Assembly (NCBI GenBank): GCA_028751875.1
Contig: CM054157.1
Location: 53,934,229 to 53,998,228, forward strand
From: Rapana venosa
Taxonomy: Eukaryota > Mollusca > Gastropoda > Neogastropoda > Muricidae
DNA: 64,000 nucleotides
Direction of reading: 5' to 3'
Part shown: positions 1-8,944 of the stretch, one piece after another
How the letters are laid out: every line of letters begins with the position of its first letter
Position numbering within the stretch: position 1 is the stretch's first letter
Position numbers and translations under genes: made by a program
The notes under the pieces: model-generated
The model's input: only the letters and a program-made list of their open reading frames with translations
Told to the model about the DNA's origin: nothing
The model's database searches: none

Positions 1-430
1 AGGACCCAAAAAAGAACGGCTGGAAAATTTCCACGATGTGCTAGGCGGGAAACAGAGCTTCCCAGTGGTGTGTCATTTGTAGGTGGAACAGCGGGTTTCG
101 CAACGAAACAAAGGCCGCAAATCTTCTAAATTTCAGCGTTTAAGAGTCGGATTTTGGCACGTATGTCTATAAAATCATAAATTAAATACTTTATAAACTG
201 AATGGAGTTGATTTCTTTGGAATTGATTTTTAGATGTTTTGGAAGAATAAAACTGCAAAAACATGAAATTTACTAAAAATGGTCGAAGCCTTTTCGGCTG
301 CCGCGAAAACTCCCCGTGCAATTTTGGGATGTTCCGTTGGAGCGGTCACATTTGTCTTTTAGTTTGATGGAACGTTTTTGTCATGATCTTGAAATCATAA
401 TCCTTGTTATATTTTCGTCGTTGGGGTAAG
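1..430. other. Unassigned AT-rich sequence
   Basis: No open frame of note, no tRNA-like boxes and no match to the other repeats in this window. It borders the 3' end of the minus-strand LINE fragment that follows. Confidence 0.4.
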
Positions 431-1830
431 GGGAGAATATTTAATTGAGTTAGTCAGCTTTAATAAGCTTGTCTTTTTTAAAAGGGAACCCGTTTTAAGC
501 ACGCCTTTTTACAGACTCGTACGGTTTCATTTGTGTTTGAATAGCAGAATCCCACAGTGTAGAAGCATAGTCTATTGAGGATTGTATAAAGACTGGAAGA
601 ATAGTTTCCTTGAATGAAAGTAAGTAAGTGCTTGATTTTAGAAAGTTGGTATACTCTTTGGGACATGTATTTGCATAGTTGAGATATGTGGTAGAACCAA
701 CTGAGCTTTTCATCAATTGTTACCCCTAAAACCTTGTGGTGATGGGTTTGTTCAATTACTTCCTTTTAATTTTGATGGGAGTAAGTTTGTGGCTTAAGTT
801 TTGACGCTTTTGTCTAGTAGTAATAAGCATGCATTTTGTTTTTTGTGGGTGTATAGACATATGGTTTAGTTCGGTCCATTCAATAAGCTGATCAACACTT
901 TTTTGTAATGCTTTTGCTAGAGAGATAGGGTTAATGTGGCTCGTATGAATAGTTGTGTCATCAGCAAATAGTTCGCATTTGGATTTGATGTGGAGAGGGA
1001 GGTCGTTTATGTATAGTGAGAAGAGAATAGGTCTTAGTATGGATCCTTGTGGTACTCCATAATTGATGGCTTGTAGTTTGGATGTAGTTGTGCTTATTGA
1101 GACACACTTGTCTGTTTTCTAGATAGGAAGCAAGCAGTTGTAAAGTATTTGTAGAGAAATGGTACAGGTTTAGTTTTTTTTATGAGAAGTATGTGGTCAA
1201 TTGTGTCAAAAGCTTTTTTGAGATCTACAAATAGTACTCCACAAACGTGATTGTCATTAATGTTTGATAGCCAGTTGTCTACGAGGCTAATCAGTGCAGT
1301 ATGACATGAGTGATTTTGTCTAAATCCAGACTGATTAGGATGCATTAAAGTTGGTAGTATCTAATGACGGACTATTTGTTTGTTTTTTATGTTGTTCCAT
1401 GGGTTTGGAAAGGATGGATATGATGGAAATTGGTCTATAGTTTGAGGGGTCTGAAGTGTCACCAGATTTGTAGATGGGGTTTTACTTTAGCTGTTTTGAA
1501 GGCATTGGGAAATGGGTTTTTTCAAGACAAAGGTTAAATATATATGTTAGTGTGTCTGTGCTAACTGGAGCTGATAGCTTCAATATTCTGCTGTCTATTC
1601 CATCAAGACCACGCGTTCTTGATTGTTTGAAGTGAGTTAGATAACCATAGACCTCAAGAACAGACATAAATGGAATTTGAAGTTTTGAGGGAGTATGCTT
1701 TCCTTTCAAGTATTGTTTTAGTTCATTGAGTTTATTGGACTTTGATTTATCATCTTTAATAATGTTAGTAGAGATATTAATGAAATGATTGTTAAGTTGT
1801 TCAGCAGTAACGTCTTTGATTACATTTGTT
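431..1830 (-). pseudogene. CR1/Jockey-group LINE reverse transcriptase fragment
   Basis: Read on the minus strand this is a broken reverse transcriptase of a non-LTR retrotransposon. From N to C terminus it shows a GLDGID motif (about 1600), a QSGFRQNHSCHTA block (about 1330), FVDLKKAFDTID (about 1220, the first catalytic Asp region), GVPQGS (about 1050) and FADD (about 975, the catalytic Asp pair). The C-terminal tail reaches about 480. Several frameshifts and stops separate the pieces, for example near 1180 and 740. The endonuclease half is missing, so this is a 5'-truncated insertion. The same family occurs at 49080-50000 and, as C-terminal pieces, at 16270-17125 and 25330-26060. Clade assignment rests on remembered family motifs. 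Confidence 0.8.
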
Positions 1831-2045
1831 TTTAGAGAGAGAGAGAGAGAGTTAGAGGAAAAGAGACTAGCAAGTGAGAGAGAGAGAGAGAGTTAGAGGA
1901 AAAGAGACTAGCGAGTGAGAAAGAGAGTTAGAGGAAAAGAGACTAGCAACTAAAAGGAAGTTAGAGGAAAAGCGACTAGCAAGTGAGAGAGAGTTAGAGG
2001 AAAAGCGACTAGCAAGTGAGAGAAAGAGAGTTAGAAGAAAGGAGA
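1828..2045 (+). repeat. Gag coiled-coil tandem repeat, short allele
   Basis: About six imperfect units of 33-37 bp, each built on GTTAGAGGAAAAG followed by ACTAGCAAGTGAGA. They encode alternating Glu/Arg/Lys-rich peptides of about 11 residues (core LEEKRLASE), as expected for a coiled coil upstream of a Gypsy capsid domain. The homologous array in copy B is roughly eight times longer. Confidence 0.8.
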
Positions 2046-2239
2046 TCAGCTTGGGAGAAAGAGAAAAGGCAGATGGAACAAGAGGAGAAGAAAGAACAGG
2101 GAAGGAAGTTGAAGGAGGTTGAGGATACAAAGGAAGAACGTGACTTTAAGCTACAATAACTTGAGTAGAGACAGAGGCAGAGATTAAGAAGATACAGTTC
2201 AATATTGAACACTAATTTTCCATCTCACACACACTCTCT

Positions 2240-3100
2240 CATGTAGTAGCACTAAGCCAAAATCTTTCTACATTCCTAAACTCCCCGCTTTGATGAACAA
2301 AAGATGACATTGACTCTGTCCTTTTTAGGGTTTGAAAATAATGTGTCTTCAAGGGAATGGCCAAAAGACAAATGGACATTATATATAGCATGATTATTAG
2401 AAGGAAGTGCTCCAGTTCTGTATAACACTCTATGCGCAAACAAAGGTCTGATATGAGATCAGTTACAAGAGGGACTACTATAAAAGTTTCAATGCACAGC
2501 TGATGGTTTTTGTGATAAATTCTCTGCAGTCCACCCTGACAAAGGCGAATCCTTTACATCTTTCTTGATAAGAATTTCCCATTATGTGGATCAATGGATT
2601 GAGCTATCACAGACAAACACGTTAAAGGGCTTTTGGAATTGTTTTGCATGAACAGCTGTTGCAGATTGTTATTAAATATCTCGCAGTTGTTGTAGTTCTT
2701 TTTCTGAGGGAAGAGAATTGACTACTTCTGAAGAGATATGTTAGTTAGCAGATCAACATCGTCTTGCTTACCCAGACAAAAACTTCACTTGTAAAGGTGA
2801 CTTTTCAGTATTTGACATAGATGTTGCTTAACACGGCCCTGACAAAAGGTAATTTAAAAACAAACAAGCTCTGGGTTGTGGAAATTATGCAAATCAACCA
2901 TTTCAAAAGCCCACCCCTTGTTTTCCGTTTTTGGTATCAGCGTTTTCAGGGATCAGGGCCACATATGAGAGGACCTCAGCAACAGCAAAATACTCATAGT
3001 CGTCACACTAGACAACCTTTCCAACTGGTTAACTCTAATGGACAGTTAAAAAAAAATATTTCTTTTGTTGTTACAAATACATATATATATATTTTTTTAC
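2240..3100 (+). pseudogene. gag: Gypsy gag: SCAN-like capsid and C-terminal region
   Basis: The translated segments follow the capsid pattern of Gypsy gag proteins that share the SCAN-domain fold: PRFDEQK near 2285, WPKDKWTLY near 2355, LLEG-APVLY near 2400, then CDKFSAVHPDKGESF and ISHYVDQWIELS between about 2510 and 2620. The pieces fall in different frames and contain stops, so the gene is dead. The last part, from about 2821, is open for 99 codons and ends in a Gln/His/Arg-rich stretch (GPQQQQNTHSRHTRQP). That stretch may be nucleic-acid binding, but no clean CCHC knuckle is visible. The homologue on the other strand at 28501-28770 is open over the same residues. Gag would form the particle that packages element RNA. 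Confidence 0.7.
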
Positions 3101-3116
3101 TTATTTATTCTTTTGT

Positions 3117-3401
3117 ATAGGAGGCACTGTGGTCGAGTGCTTTAGGCGGTCAACTCGTGATCCAGAGGTCGCGGGTTCGATCCCCGCTCGGCTCGGTGTT
3201 GTGTCCTTGGGAAAGACACTTTACTCCTATTTTCCTCACTCCACCCAGGTGTACAAGTGGGTACCAGCCCTGCTGGGGAAGTATCTGGCGACAGACTAGC
3301 GTCCTGTCACAGGGGTGGTGGAAAACCATCAGTTCGCGTAACACTACAGAGACCGGGATAAGCTCCGGCTCTATGGGCCTTCTGGTTCGAAAGAACATAC
3401 T
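3117..3401 (+). mobile_element. tRNA-derived SINE (family 1) with 13-bp target duplication
   Basis: The head from 3121 looks like a tRNA: an A-box-like GTGGTCGAGTGC and a perfect B-box GGGTTCGATCCCC at about 3173. It is followed by a body containing CCTTGGGAAAGACACTT, a motif type found in central domains of several animal SINE superfamilies. TTTATTCTTTTGT occurs at 3104-3116 and again at 3402-3414. The homologous place in Gypsy copy B (28466-28478, reverse strand) has this word once and no SINE, so the boundaries are well supported. The 3' tail is short and not poly(A). Confidence 0.9.
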
Positions 3402-3559
3402 TTTATTCTTTTGTGTCATATAATTATATATTGAGTCATATATGCATGGCAAGCAATATCAATATCAATAAACGTAAACTAGTAATAGCCGCATGTTTAT
3501 CAATGCACTTCAATATTGTACATAAAAAAATGATTGCACACATATAGTATAATAAAAAA

Positions 3560-4815
3560 GATTTAGTCAGGACCCCAATTTCTAGTGGTTACTAGCAAAG
3601 AGTATCAAAGGGTCAAAAGGGTCAACAGTCACAGACTAGGTATAGTTGTTCACACTAAGGGTGTCAACTTCATCATGTTAAGGAATGTCATTACCTTCTT
3701 TTTACATCAGCTGACTTTGTAGCTGTAAGGTATGTAGACTATGGAACTTCATATGCACTAGCACCTCAGGATAGTGTATGTGGTCTTAGACTGAGTAGTG
3801 TCAAAAAGTGGGTTCCGGGCTTCAGTTCTTGGGGACACAGGGTTACAATGCAAGTGTTAGGAAAATCTGTGTTTTCCTTGTCAGTATCTGGACATTTGGT
3901 AGGGAGATACGGGGTTTCCACTATTTTGATTATGTTGATCCCCCAAACTTTTCAGGTTACTTACGTGTGTGTCATTGAAAACCCCTGGTGATCTCTTTTT
4001 TCGGTAACTAACTGGGTGTACTAATGTGAAAGGTGGTTCAGGAGTTCATTTGTGCCTTGCCTAGTGGTGCCAATCCAGACAAAGAAAGAAAAAAAAAAAT
4101 CCACAAAAAAACCTTGACAGTTCAAAAAATGCTATATTGACCTACAGCCAAAGAATTGTAACACTCCCGAGAGAAAAAATTTTCCATACGAATCTGTTTA
4201 AGGGAATGGTGTGAATGGGGTTTTTTTAAAAAGTTATTTCAGGGGGTTTTGTTATGGGGCTTGTTTAATCAATGAGTTGTTATGGTGGCAGAAAAAGGTA
4301 TTCAGGTATCAGGAGAGCTATTTGAATATTTGAATGTCATGGTAAATTTTTTATAAGGGGAGATAGCTTTCCGCATGGGTTGAAATTATTCGGAAGAGGG
4401 AATATTTTTAAAATACTGTGTTTTCTTGGTTCTTTGAGAATTACCCTTTTTCCTTTAAACTTTTTTTCATTAACTTTCCAGCTTTTAGTAAATTTTTTTG
4501 ATCTGTGCTTCAGAGACATTTTATTTGTTATTCGTTTAGACCCCTTTTTGCTTTCTCTGGGGTTATAAAGGGAGCATGGGTTATCATTAATTTAAAAAAT
4601 GAATGTTTCAAGCCAGAAGGTCAAAGGCTTGTTTTTTGAATATTAAAATTACAAAAGTTTTTGAAGGAGTAAAAAAACGTTTCCCTAGATTTTTTCAAAA
4701 ACACTGGTAAGTAAAAATTTTCTGTGGCCTACTTTTAGGATTTTTGTACCTTTTTTTTTTTACATGGACAATTGGAAAGATGATCACTACAGCCATGTAT
4801 AAGAATACTAGTTCA
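3560..4815 (+). pseudogene. pro: Gypsy protease and downstream linker, degraded
   Basis: This copy is too frameshifted to read alone. Identity comes from alignment to copy B at 27010-28070, where a retropepsin-type C-terminal region ending in DLIFGN is open. No catalytic DTG can be placed with confidence here. The region stops matching copy B at about 4815. Confidence 0.5.
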
Positions 4816-4820
4816 TGTAA

Positions 4821-5131
4821 GATATGGATAAAGCCGATCAAACTCAACCACGCTGTTTTATCCAAAACAAGGAAAAATTTTTGGCCGATTGGCTTGCCTA
4901 TAGACCAAAAGTTGCCTGGTTTGGGAAAAACGTAAGCAGTTTTCCTTGACTCGGCTTTATCCCTTTTTTCTTACTAAAACTGCTTTTCAATCTTACCTAG
5001 TTTTTATAAAAACCCTGCAACTTTGGGCCGATTCGTCTGCGCCTCATTGGCCCAAAAAGTTGCCATGATTTTTATAAAAACTAGGTAAGTCTAAAGAGCA
5101 CTTTACCTTAAGTCAGCTTTTTGCCTATCTC
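4821..5131. repeat. Two tandem terminal palindromes of Polinton copy 1
   Basis: Two imperfect palindromes of about 150 bp stand side by side (4821-4968 and 4971-5131). Each begins and ends with degraded forms of GAGATAGGGAAAAAGCC and its complement. Better-preserved single copies lie at 32689-32828 and 47858-48015. In copy 2 the junction ACTAAAACTG is followed directly by unique sequence, so the second palindrome here is an added unit. Such palindromes could fold into long hairpins. Confidence 0.75.
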
Positions 5132-5206
5132 TTGTAATAAATAAAAAATGTTACAATCTTGCTTTGATGGGTAAAACTGTACAATTATGGGAATTTATGT
5201 AAAAAT

Positions 5207-5490
5207 ATCTTATCAAGAACTTGTCAAGAACTTTATCAACAATTTATTAATAACTAAGAACATATTTTGTCACGAACTTATTAACAATTTATCAACAACT
5301 TATCAAGAACTTGCCAAGAACTTATCAACAACTAATACAAGATCTTACCAAGAACCTGCCAAGAACCTGCCAAGAACTAGTACAAGAACTACATTAAGAC
5401 CTTGTCAAGAAATAAACAAGTCCCCATCAACAACATTTTTAACAACTTATCAACAATTTGTCAAGAACAACAATAATTATTTTACACAAA
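5207..5490 (+). repeat. Subterminal tandem array of Polinton copy 1
   Basis: Diverged short units built on ACTTATCAAGA/ACTTGCCAAGA, together about 280 bp. The same kind of array, with variant units AACAAGAACCT, follows the palindrome of copy 2 at 32936-33248. A few units remain near 20930 and 21050, and one TTCTTGACAAG stands beside the copy 3 end at about 47772. The position between terminus and first gene is constant. Confidence 0.8.
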
Positions 5491-5536
5491 ATATATTGAT
5501 AAAGATAGACAACATGAATTGCGCGAACTTTTGTTG

Positions 5537-5969
5537 ATGGCATCTACTGGTTCTAACCAAGAAGAAATAACAGATGAGAAGAGTCTACTGGATAAGAAGG
5601 AGAAGTTGTACTCTCTTGCTGCTTGTGGTAAAACAAAGCATTACTTAGGAACACAACTAACAATTGAACAGGTGCAGCAGTTATCACCACAAGACATTAA
5701 TAAGTATTTCAATAGGTATGAAGCCCTTCTTGGAGCAAAAATGGTGAAAAGCCTAGGGCATACTGTTATTGGTCTGTATGCTAAAGCAACAAGTAGGGTC
5801 TTTAATGTGGACTCAAGCTGACTTAGCATATGACCTCTCACAAGATCCTATTTTGTCTAGAACACTGGAGACACTTGGCTATGATATGTATTATCGTTTT
5901 GGCTCTCTGTTAGCACCAGAAGCTGTTAGTATGATAACATTAAAACATATATACAATTTAACCATATAG
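5537..5969 (+). pseudogene. Polinton-associated conserved small protein A
   Basis: An ATG at 5537 opens a frame that runs to about 5815 and, after one frameshift at about 5780-5815, goes on in another frame to the stop at 5967-5969. Together it is about 144 residues. Visible features are an acidic N terminus (EEITDEK), a basic hinge, the segment NKYFNRYEALLGAKM and a C-terminal LYAKATSR. The composition is that of a soluble helical protein. I recognise this as one of the small genes that travel with the PolB and integrase of invertebrate Polinton-type elements, but no function is known to me. Copy 2 has lost this gene; its place is taken by a SINE and other repeats (33250-33965). Confidence 0.6.
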
Positions 5970-5975
5970 AGAAAG

Positions 5976-6429
5976 ATGGAAGAACAGAACACAGCCACGA
6001 ACCAACAGGAAGCACAGGAGAATGCCAAGAACCAAGAGCAACCCTCCCTTTCACAAGTGACATCTGTAACAAGGAAACCTGGGAGAGTTGATGCCGGCAA
6101 GAGGTTAGCAGAATGGAATCGACAGAAAAAAACTTAGCAACCAAGCAAAGCAAAAGATCTTATCTGGAGAAACATTAGAAAAACAGATGCCTTTAGAAAC
6201 ACAGAAAAAAGACACAGCACCACCAAAAACAAACATTTGGTCTTACTGAATTTATGGTATAACAGCTATGGGAATTGGTTATACAGCCTATAGAGTATGG
6301 AGCAACAAGCAACCAGCAAGACAAGAACCACAGCAAGAACATAAATCAAACCCACAACCACAACCGCAACCATTGCAAAGCAAACAGCTGACAACATCCA
6401 TTCACTATGTTATTATAGAATATAAATAA
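5976..6429 (+). pseudogene. Polinton-associated small membrane-type protein B
   Basis: The frame starts at ATG 5976, six bases after the stop of gene A. It encodes a Gln/Glu/Asn-rich start, then GRVDAGKRLAEWNRQKK (basic), and breaks at about 6135. In another frame a short hydrophobic segment, AMGIGYTAYRVW, follows at about 6265 and then a Gln/Pro-rich tail ending at 6427-6429. A basic N-terminal part plus a single membrane segment is the recurrent layout of this small gene in related elements (from memory). Function unknown. At least two frame breaks make it non-functional here. Confidence 0.5.
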
Positions 6430-6453
6430 TTAATTTATACTTATAGTAGAAAT

Positions 6454-6684
6454 ATGAGTACAGAAAAGACTGCAGTCAATTTGGTCTACCAGGCCACCGT
6501 TATTGGCAGTCTTAATGTTGGCTATACTATGTTAGGAAAGAGTCTTCTAAAAATGAGGCCTGCTGAGTTAGGAAAACTAGACTTTGAGGACAGCGCTAAG
6601 CTAGTTGCGGTTGTAACATCATCCATTGTTATAAAAGACTTCTTGGTTAAGCAGGGAATCATTCCAGAAAATATTAATCCATAA
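6454..6684 (+). CDS. Polinton-associated small protein C (76 aa, intact)
   Basis: An uninterrupted frame of 76 codons from ATG 6454 to TAA 6684, the only plus-strand gene of copy 1 without a break. The protein has an amphipathic/hydrophobic N-terminal half (VNLVYQATVIGSLNVGYTML), a central acidic segment and a second hydrophobic stretch (LVAVVTSSIVIKDFLV), so it may be membrane-associated or a small virion protein. A broken copy starts at ATG 34000 in Polinton copy 2, which confirms it as an element gene rather than a chance frame. It follows gene B by 24 bases and precedes gene D by 5 bases. No family function is known to me. Confidence 0.7.
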   Translation: MSTEKTAVNLVYQATVIGSLNVGYTMLGKSLLKMRPAELGKLDFEDSAKLVAVVTSSIVIKDFLVKQGIIPENINP

Positions 6685-6689
6685 TAAAA

Positions 6690-6965
6690 ATGGCTTCTTT
6701 AGTGATGATGGTTGGTGGTGCTGTAGTTAATGCACTTGCTTTTAAGGCTAGCAACTTCTTGTTTTCTAAACTTCATACAGACAGAAAAGAAACAGACATG
6801 ATAAAGCAATAGAACAACTGAACAGAGCACAGCAGATACAAAAGACAAAGAATTGTCAGTTATACTTTAATTAATGAAAAACTTCATGAACAAGGACCAA
6901 GCTGCCAAAAAAATTTTCTTGATGTTGACGCCGGCAATAAAAAGAGTACGACATTATGACAGGGC
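6690..6965 (+). pseudogene. Polinton-associated small protein D
   Basis: The ATG at 6690 begins MASLVMMVGGAVVNALAFK, a glycine/alanine-rich hydrophobic N terminus, followed by a charged region. An in-frame TAG ends the frame at about 6810, and the downstream part (about 6850-6950) continues in another frame with a basic helix. The homologue in copy 2 (about 34230-34470) is worse. The gene recurs beside gene C in relatives of this element as far as I recall. A role in membrane interaction or virion structure is conceivable but not shown. Confidence 0.55.
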
Positions 6966-6979
6966 AAACAACTATCTCC

Positions 6980-7490
6980 TATTTAGCGTGGATTGGTGGT
7001 TAGAGTAACGCGCCCCCCTGTCTAGACAAGCGAAAATCGGGTTGAAGTGTGCGGCGGTTCGTACCCCGTTTGGACCGGGAAAATTTTTCCCCATCATTAG
7101 ACCATGATGTTGGTGGTCTGGCGCTAGTCTTTCGGATGAGGACGATAAAACCGATGTCCGTTGTGTACACGTAATTAATTAGCGTACAAAAAAAAACCAC
7201 TGGCAACAAGAGGAGTTGTCCCTTGGCAAAATTCTTAGAGAAAAGCCACTCTGATTGGGAAAAAAATACAGTGACAGATAGATAAAAAAAAAAGTAGTGA
7301 AAGGGTGGGCACAGCACTAAATGGCAACGCGGTCTCCCGCTCTCCCGGGGAGAGCAGCCCGAATTTCTCGGAGAGAAATCTGCCATGACTTAAAGTGTTA
7401 TATGAATTAAAATCTGAGCGCTTTGATTTGTTGCTTTACAAGATTCATCGATATAAAATTACATACATTTTCGTAGTAGTAGTATTATTA
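6980..7490 (+). mobile_element. tRNA-derived SINE (family 2) inserted in Polinton copy 1
   Basis: The head GGATTGGTGGTTAGAGTAACGCGCC and a B-box-like GGTTCGTACCCC (about 7047) match the better copies at 52152-52676 and 31949-32215. The body includes GGCAACAAGAGGAGTTGTCCC, and the 3' part GCGCTTTGATTTGTTGCTTTAC leads into a diverged ATT-type tail. Polinton copy 2 has no SINE at the corresponding place (about 34480-34510), so insertion followed separation of the two copies. Confidence 0.85.
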
Positions 7491-7643
7491 TTTTACTAAA
7501 GCCACAGCTTCGTGTTATTATTACCACTGAACAGAAGACTGGCGGAGATTGTTTTATTGTGGTGGGCATGGGACAATAGTATACTTCTTAGCACAGAAGG
7601 TTGGTTAACCAACAGGTAGTTTTTTTATTTTTTATATTAGAAA

Positions 7644-8627
7644 ATGAGATGACAAACTCTCTAAGAATAGCCTACACCCCAAATGGGTACTGGAGGACAG
7701 GAGCTTTAATAAATGAGCATTGCCAGCAGGAGTAAGTTCCGAAATAGCAAAGCAGTGGTTGTCTAAACAAGCAATATGGCAGATCTTTTACTGCACCAAG
7801 GGCTTTATTGACCCTCCTTCATCAACATGAAGCCAAAATGTACTCCACCAAATAGACCTTTTATACTCTACCCCTTGACACAATTAGAAGAAAGAAGTAC
7901 ATGTATGCTCTTACTGGTAGTAGACGTCGCTTTAGGTATAAAGATGCAGAGCCCCTTACTGAAAAGAGTGCCACCGCAACTGCAGTTGCTTTGAGGGAAT
8001 ATCTCATAGTCGGGCCCATTAAAATATCCCAGACTTATCAGTGTGATTGATGGTAAAGAGTTAAAAAGGAGGCATTTTAATCAGCTGTTACTAATGCATG
8101 GAAGTAGCATTAAAAGAGGTATACCAGGCAACCACAGATCTCAAGCACTGGTTAAAAGTTTTAACAAGCTGTTAGCAGAAAGACTGTTTGCATATCAGTA
8201 AAACCAAAGAAATCATGATCCCAGCACCCGATATACAGAGTGGGTTTAAGAAAACTGCCTTGCCGGTTTTAGAGCAATGAACTCTGAGATAACTAAAGCC
8301 ACAGGGTTAAAACCTGTGGAAGCCATCAAACACAAAACAGAACAGCGGCACATCCAAACAACAACACCAAAGCAACCACTATACCATTTTGGTAAGAAAC
8401 TTAGATATCTTGTATGCTCCTGGAGAAGGGAAGCAGCAACAGTCACAACGAGCAACAGATCCTTCTGGAGAATAGATATTATGATAATTAAAAAGTTGTG
8501 GAGATGGATCCTCCTATTTATTATTGGTCATTACCTGCACCACAGCAGGCTTTTGTTAGAGAGGACTGAGCTAGTGCCACCTAATACTGTCCCACTTTCC
8601 GAAGTAGGTCATATTTATAGAAGATAA
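7644..8627 (+). pseudogene. Polinton integrase (retroviral-type DDE), degraded
   Basis: The integrase joins element ends to target DNA. The reading starts at ATG 7644 and passes through an N-terminal helical part (GYWRT, then AKQWLSKQAIWQI at about 7750-7780), a core whose frames include a LLVVDVA segment near 7915-7930 (region of the first catalytic Asp), NHRSQALVKSFNKLLAERLF at about 8130-8190 (region of the catalytic Glu) and a C-terminal SH3/chromo-like end VREDxxxLVPPNT near 8560. Multiple frameshifts and stops break it. The order and the last block match the integrase family typified by worm F54H12.3-like proteins. A second, worse copy is at 34640-35575. The last bases overlap the next gene on the other strand. 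Confidence 0.7.
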
Positions 8628-8842
8628 GTGACAGCATTGTTTCTTCTATTTGTTTTTTTATTACTACAATTTATGGAAAACACTTTGATAACATGGAAGT
8701 GGGTTGGACACTCTCTCATCATACTGACAACTCCTAGAATATTATTTAGCACCTCTTCTTTTGTGCCATAATCAAGTTTTATTTCTATTTGCTGGCCAAA
8801 GTCGTCTATTATGTCAGCACTGTAAAAGCAGAGACGAGGCAT
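8615..8842 (-). CDS. Small conserved Polinton protein E (75 aa, intact)
   Basis: An intact minus-strand frame beginning MPRLCFYSADIIDDFGQQ and continuing with an acidic/aliphatic segment (KLDYGTKEEVLNNIL), then a Cys/His-containing middle and a basic C terminus. It lies 102 bp downstream of the DNA polymerase on the same strand and overlaps the end of the integrase tail-to-tail by 13 bp. A degraded homologue sits in the same position in copy 2 (about 35571-35790), so it is a real element gene. Function unknown. The small size and place next to PolB could suit a replication accessory protein, which is inference only. Confidence 0.65.
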   Translation of the reverse strand: MPRLCFYSADIIDDFGQQIEIKLDYGTKEEVLNNILGVVSMMRECPTHFHVIKVFSINCSNKKTNRRNNAVTYLL

Positions 8843-8944
8843 TGTACCAAAACCATACTATTTGATAAAGAGTAAACAACCCATTGCGAGTCTCAATCAA
8901 AATTTGTAACTCTATATAAATGTGAAAAAAAATTAATTAATTAA

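Larger units (their letters stand above)
1822..4815 (+). mobile_element. Gypsy-type LTR retrotransposon fragment, copy A (gag-pro only)
   Basis: Order on the plus strand: an acidic/basic coiled-coil repeat, a capsid-like domain, a C-terminal gag piece and protease remnants. No reverse transcriptase, integrase or LTR is seen. Copy B, in opposite orientation at 27010-31195, covers the same stretch base for base with modest divergence, and both copies end at the same internal point (about 4815 here, about 27010 there). Copy A carries a SINE that copy B lacks. It abuts the terminal palindrome of Polinton copy 1. Confidence 0.75.

Noticed and set aside
3121..3195. A functional tRNA gene at the start of the family-1 SINE
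   Set aside because: The A and B boxes are present but the sequence continues into a SINE body with target duplications, and acceptor stem pairing is not evident. The same applies to 33250 and 52170.
5207..5490. CRISPR-like array in the Polinton subterminal repeats
   Set aside because: Units are short, diverged and contiguous, without unique spacers. The position is shared by two elements.
7000..7386. 128-codon minus-strand frame
   Set aside because: It lies wholly inside the family-2 SINE inserted in Polinton copy 1.
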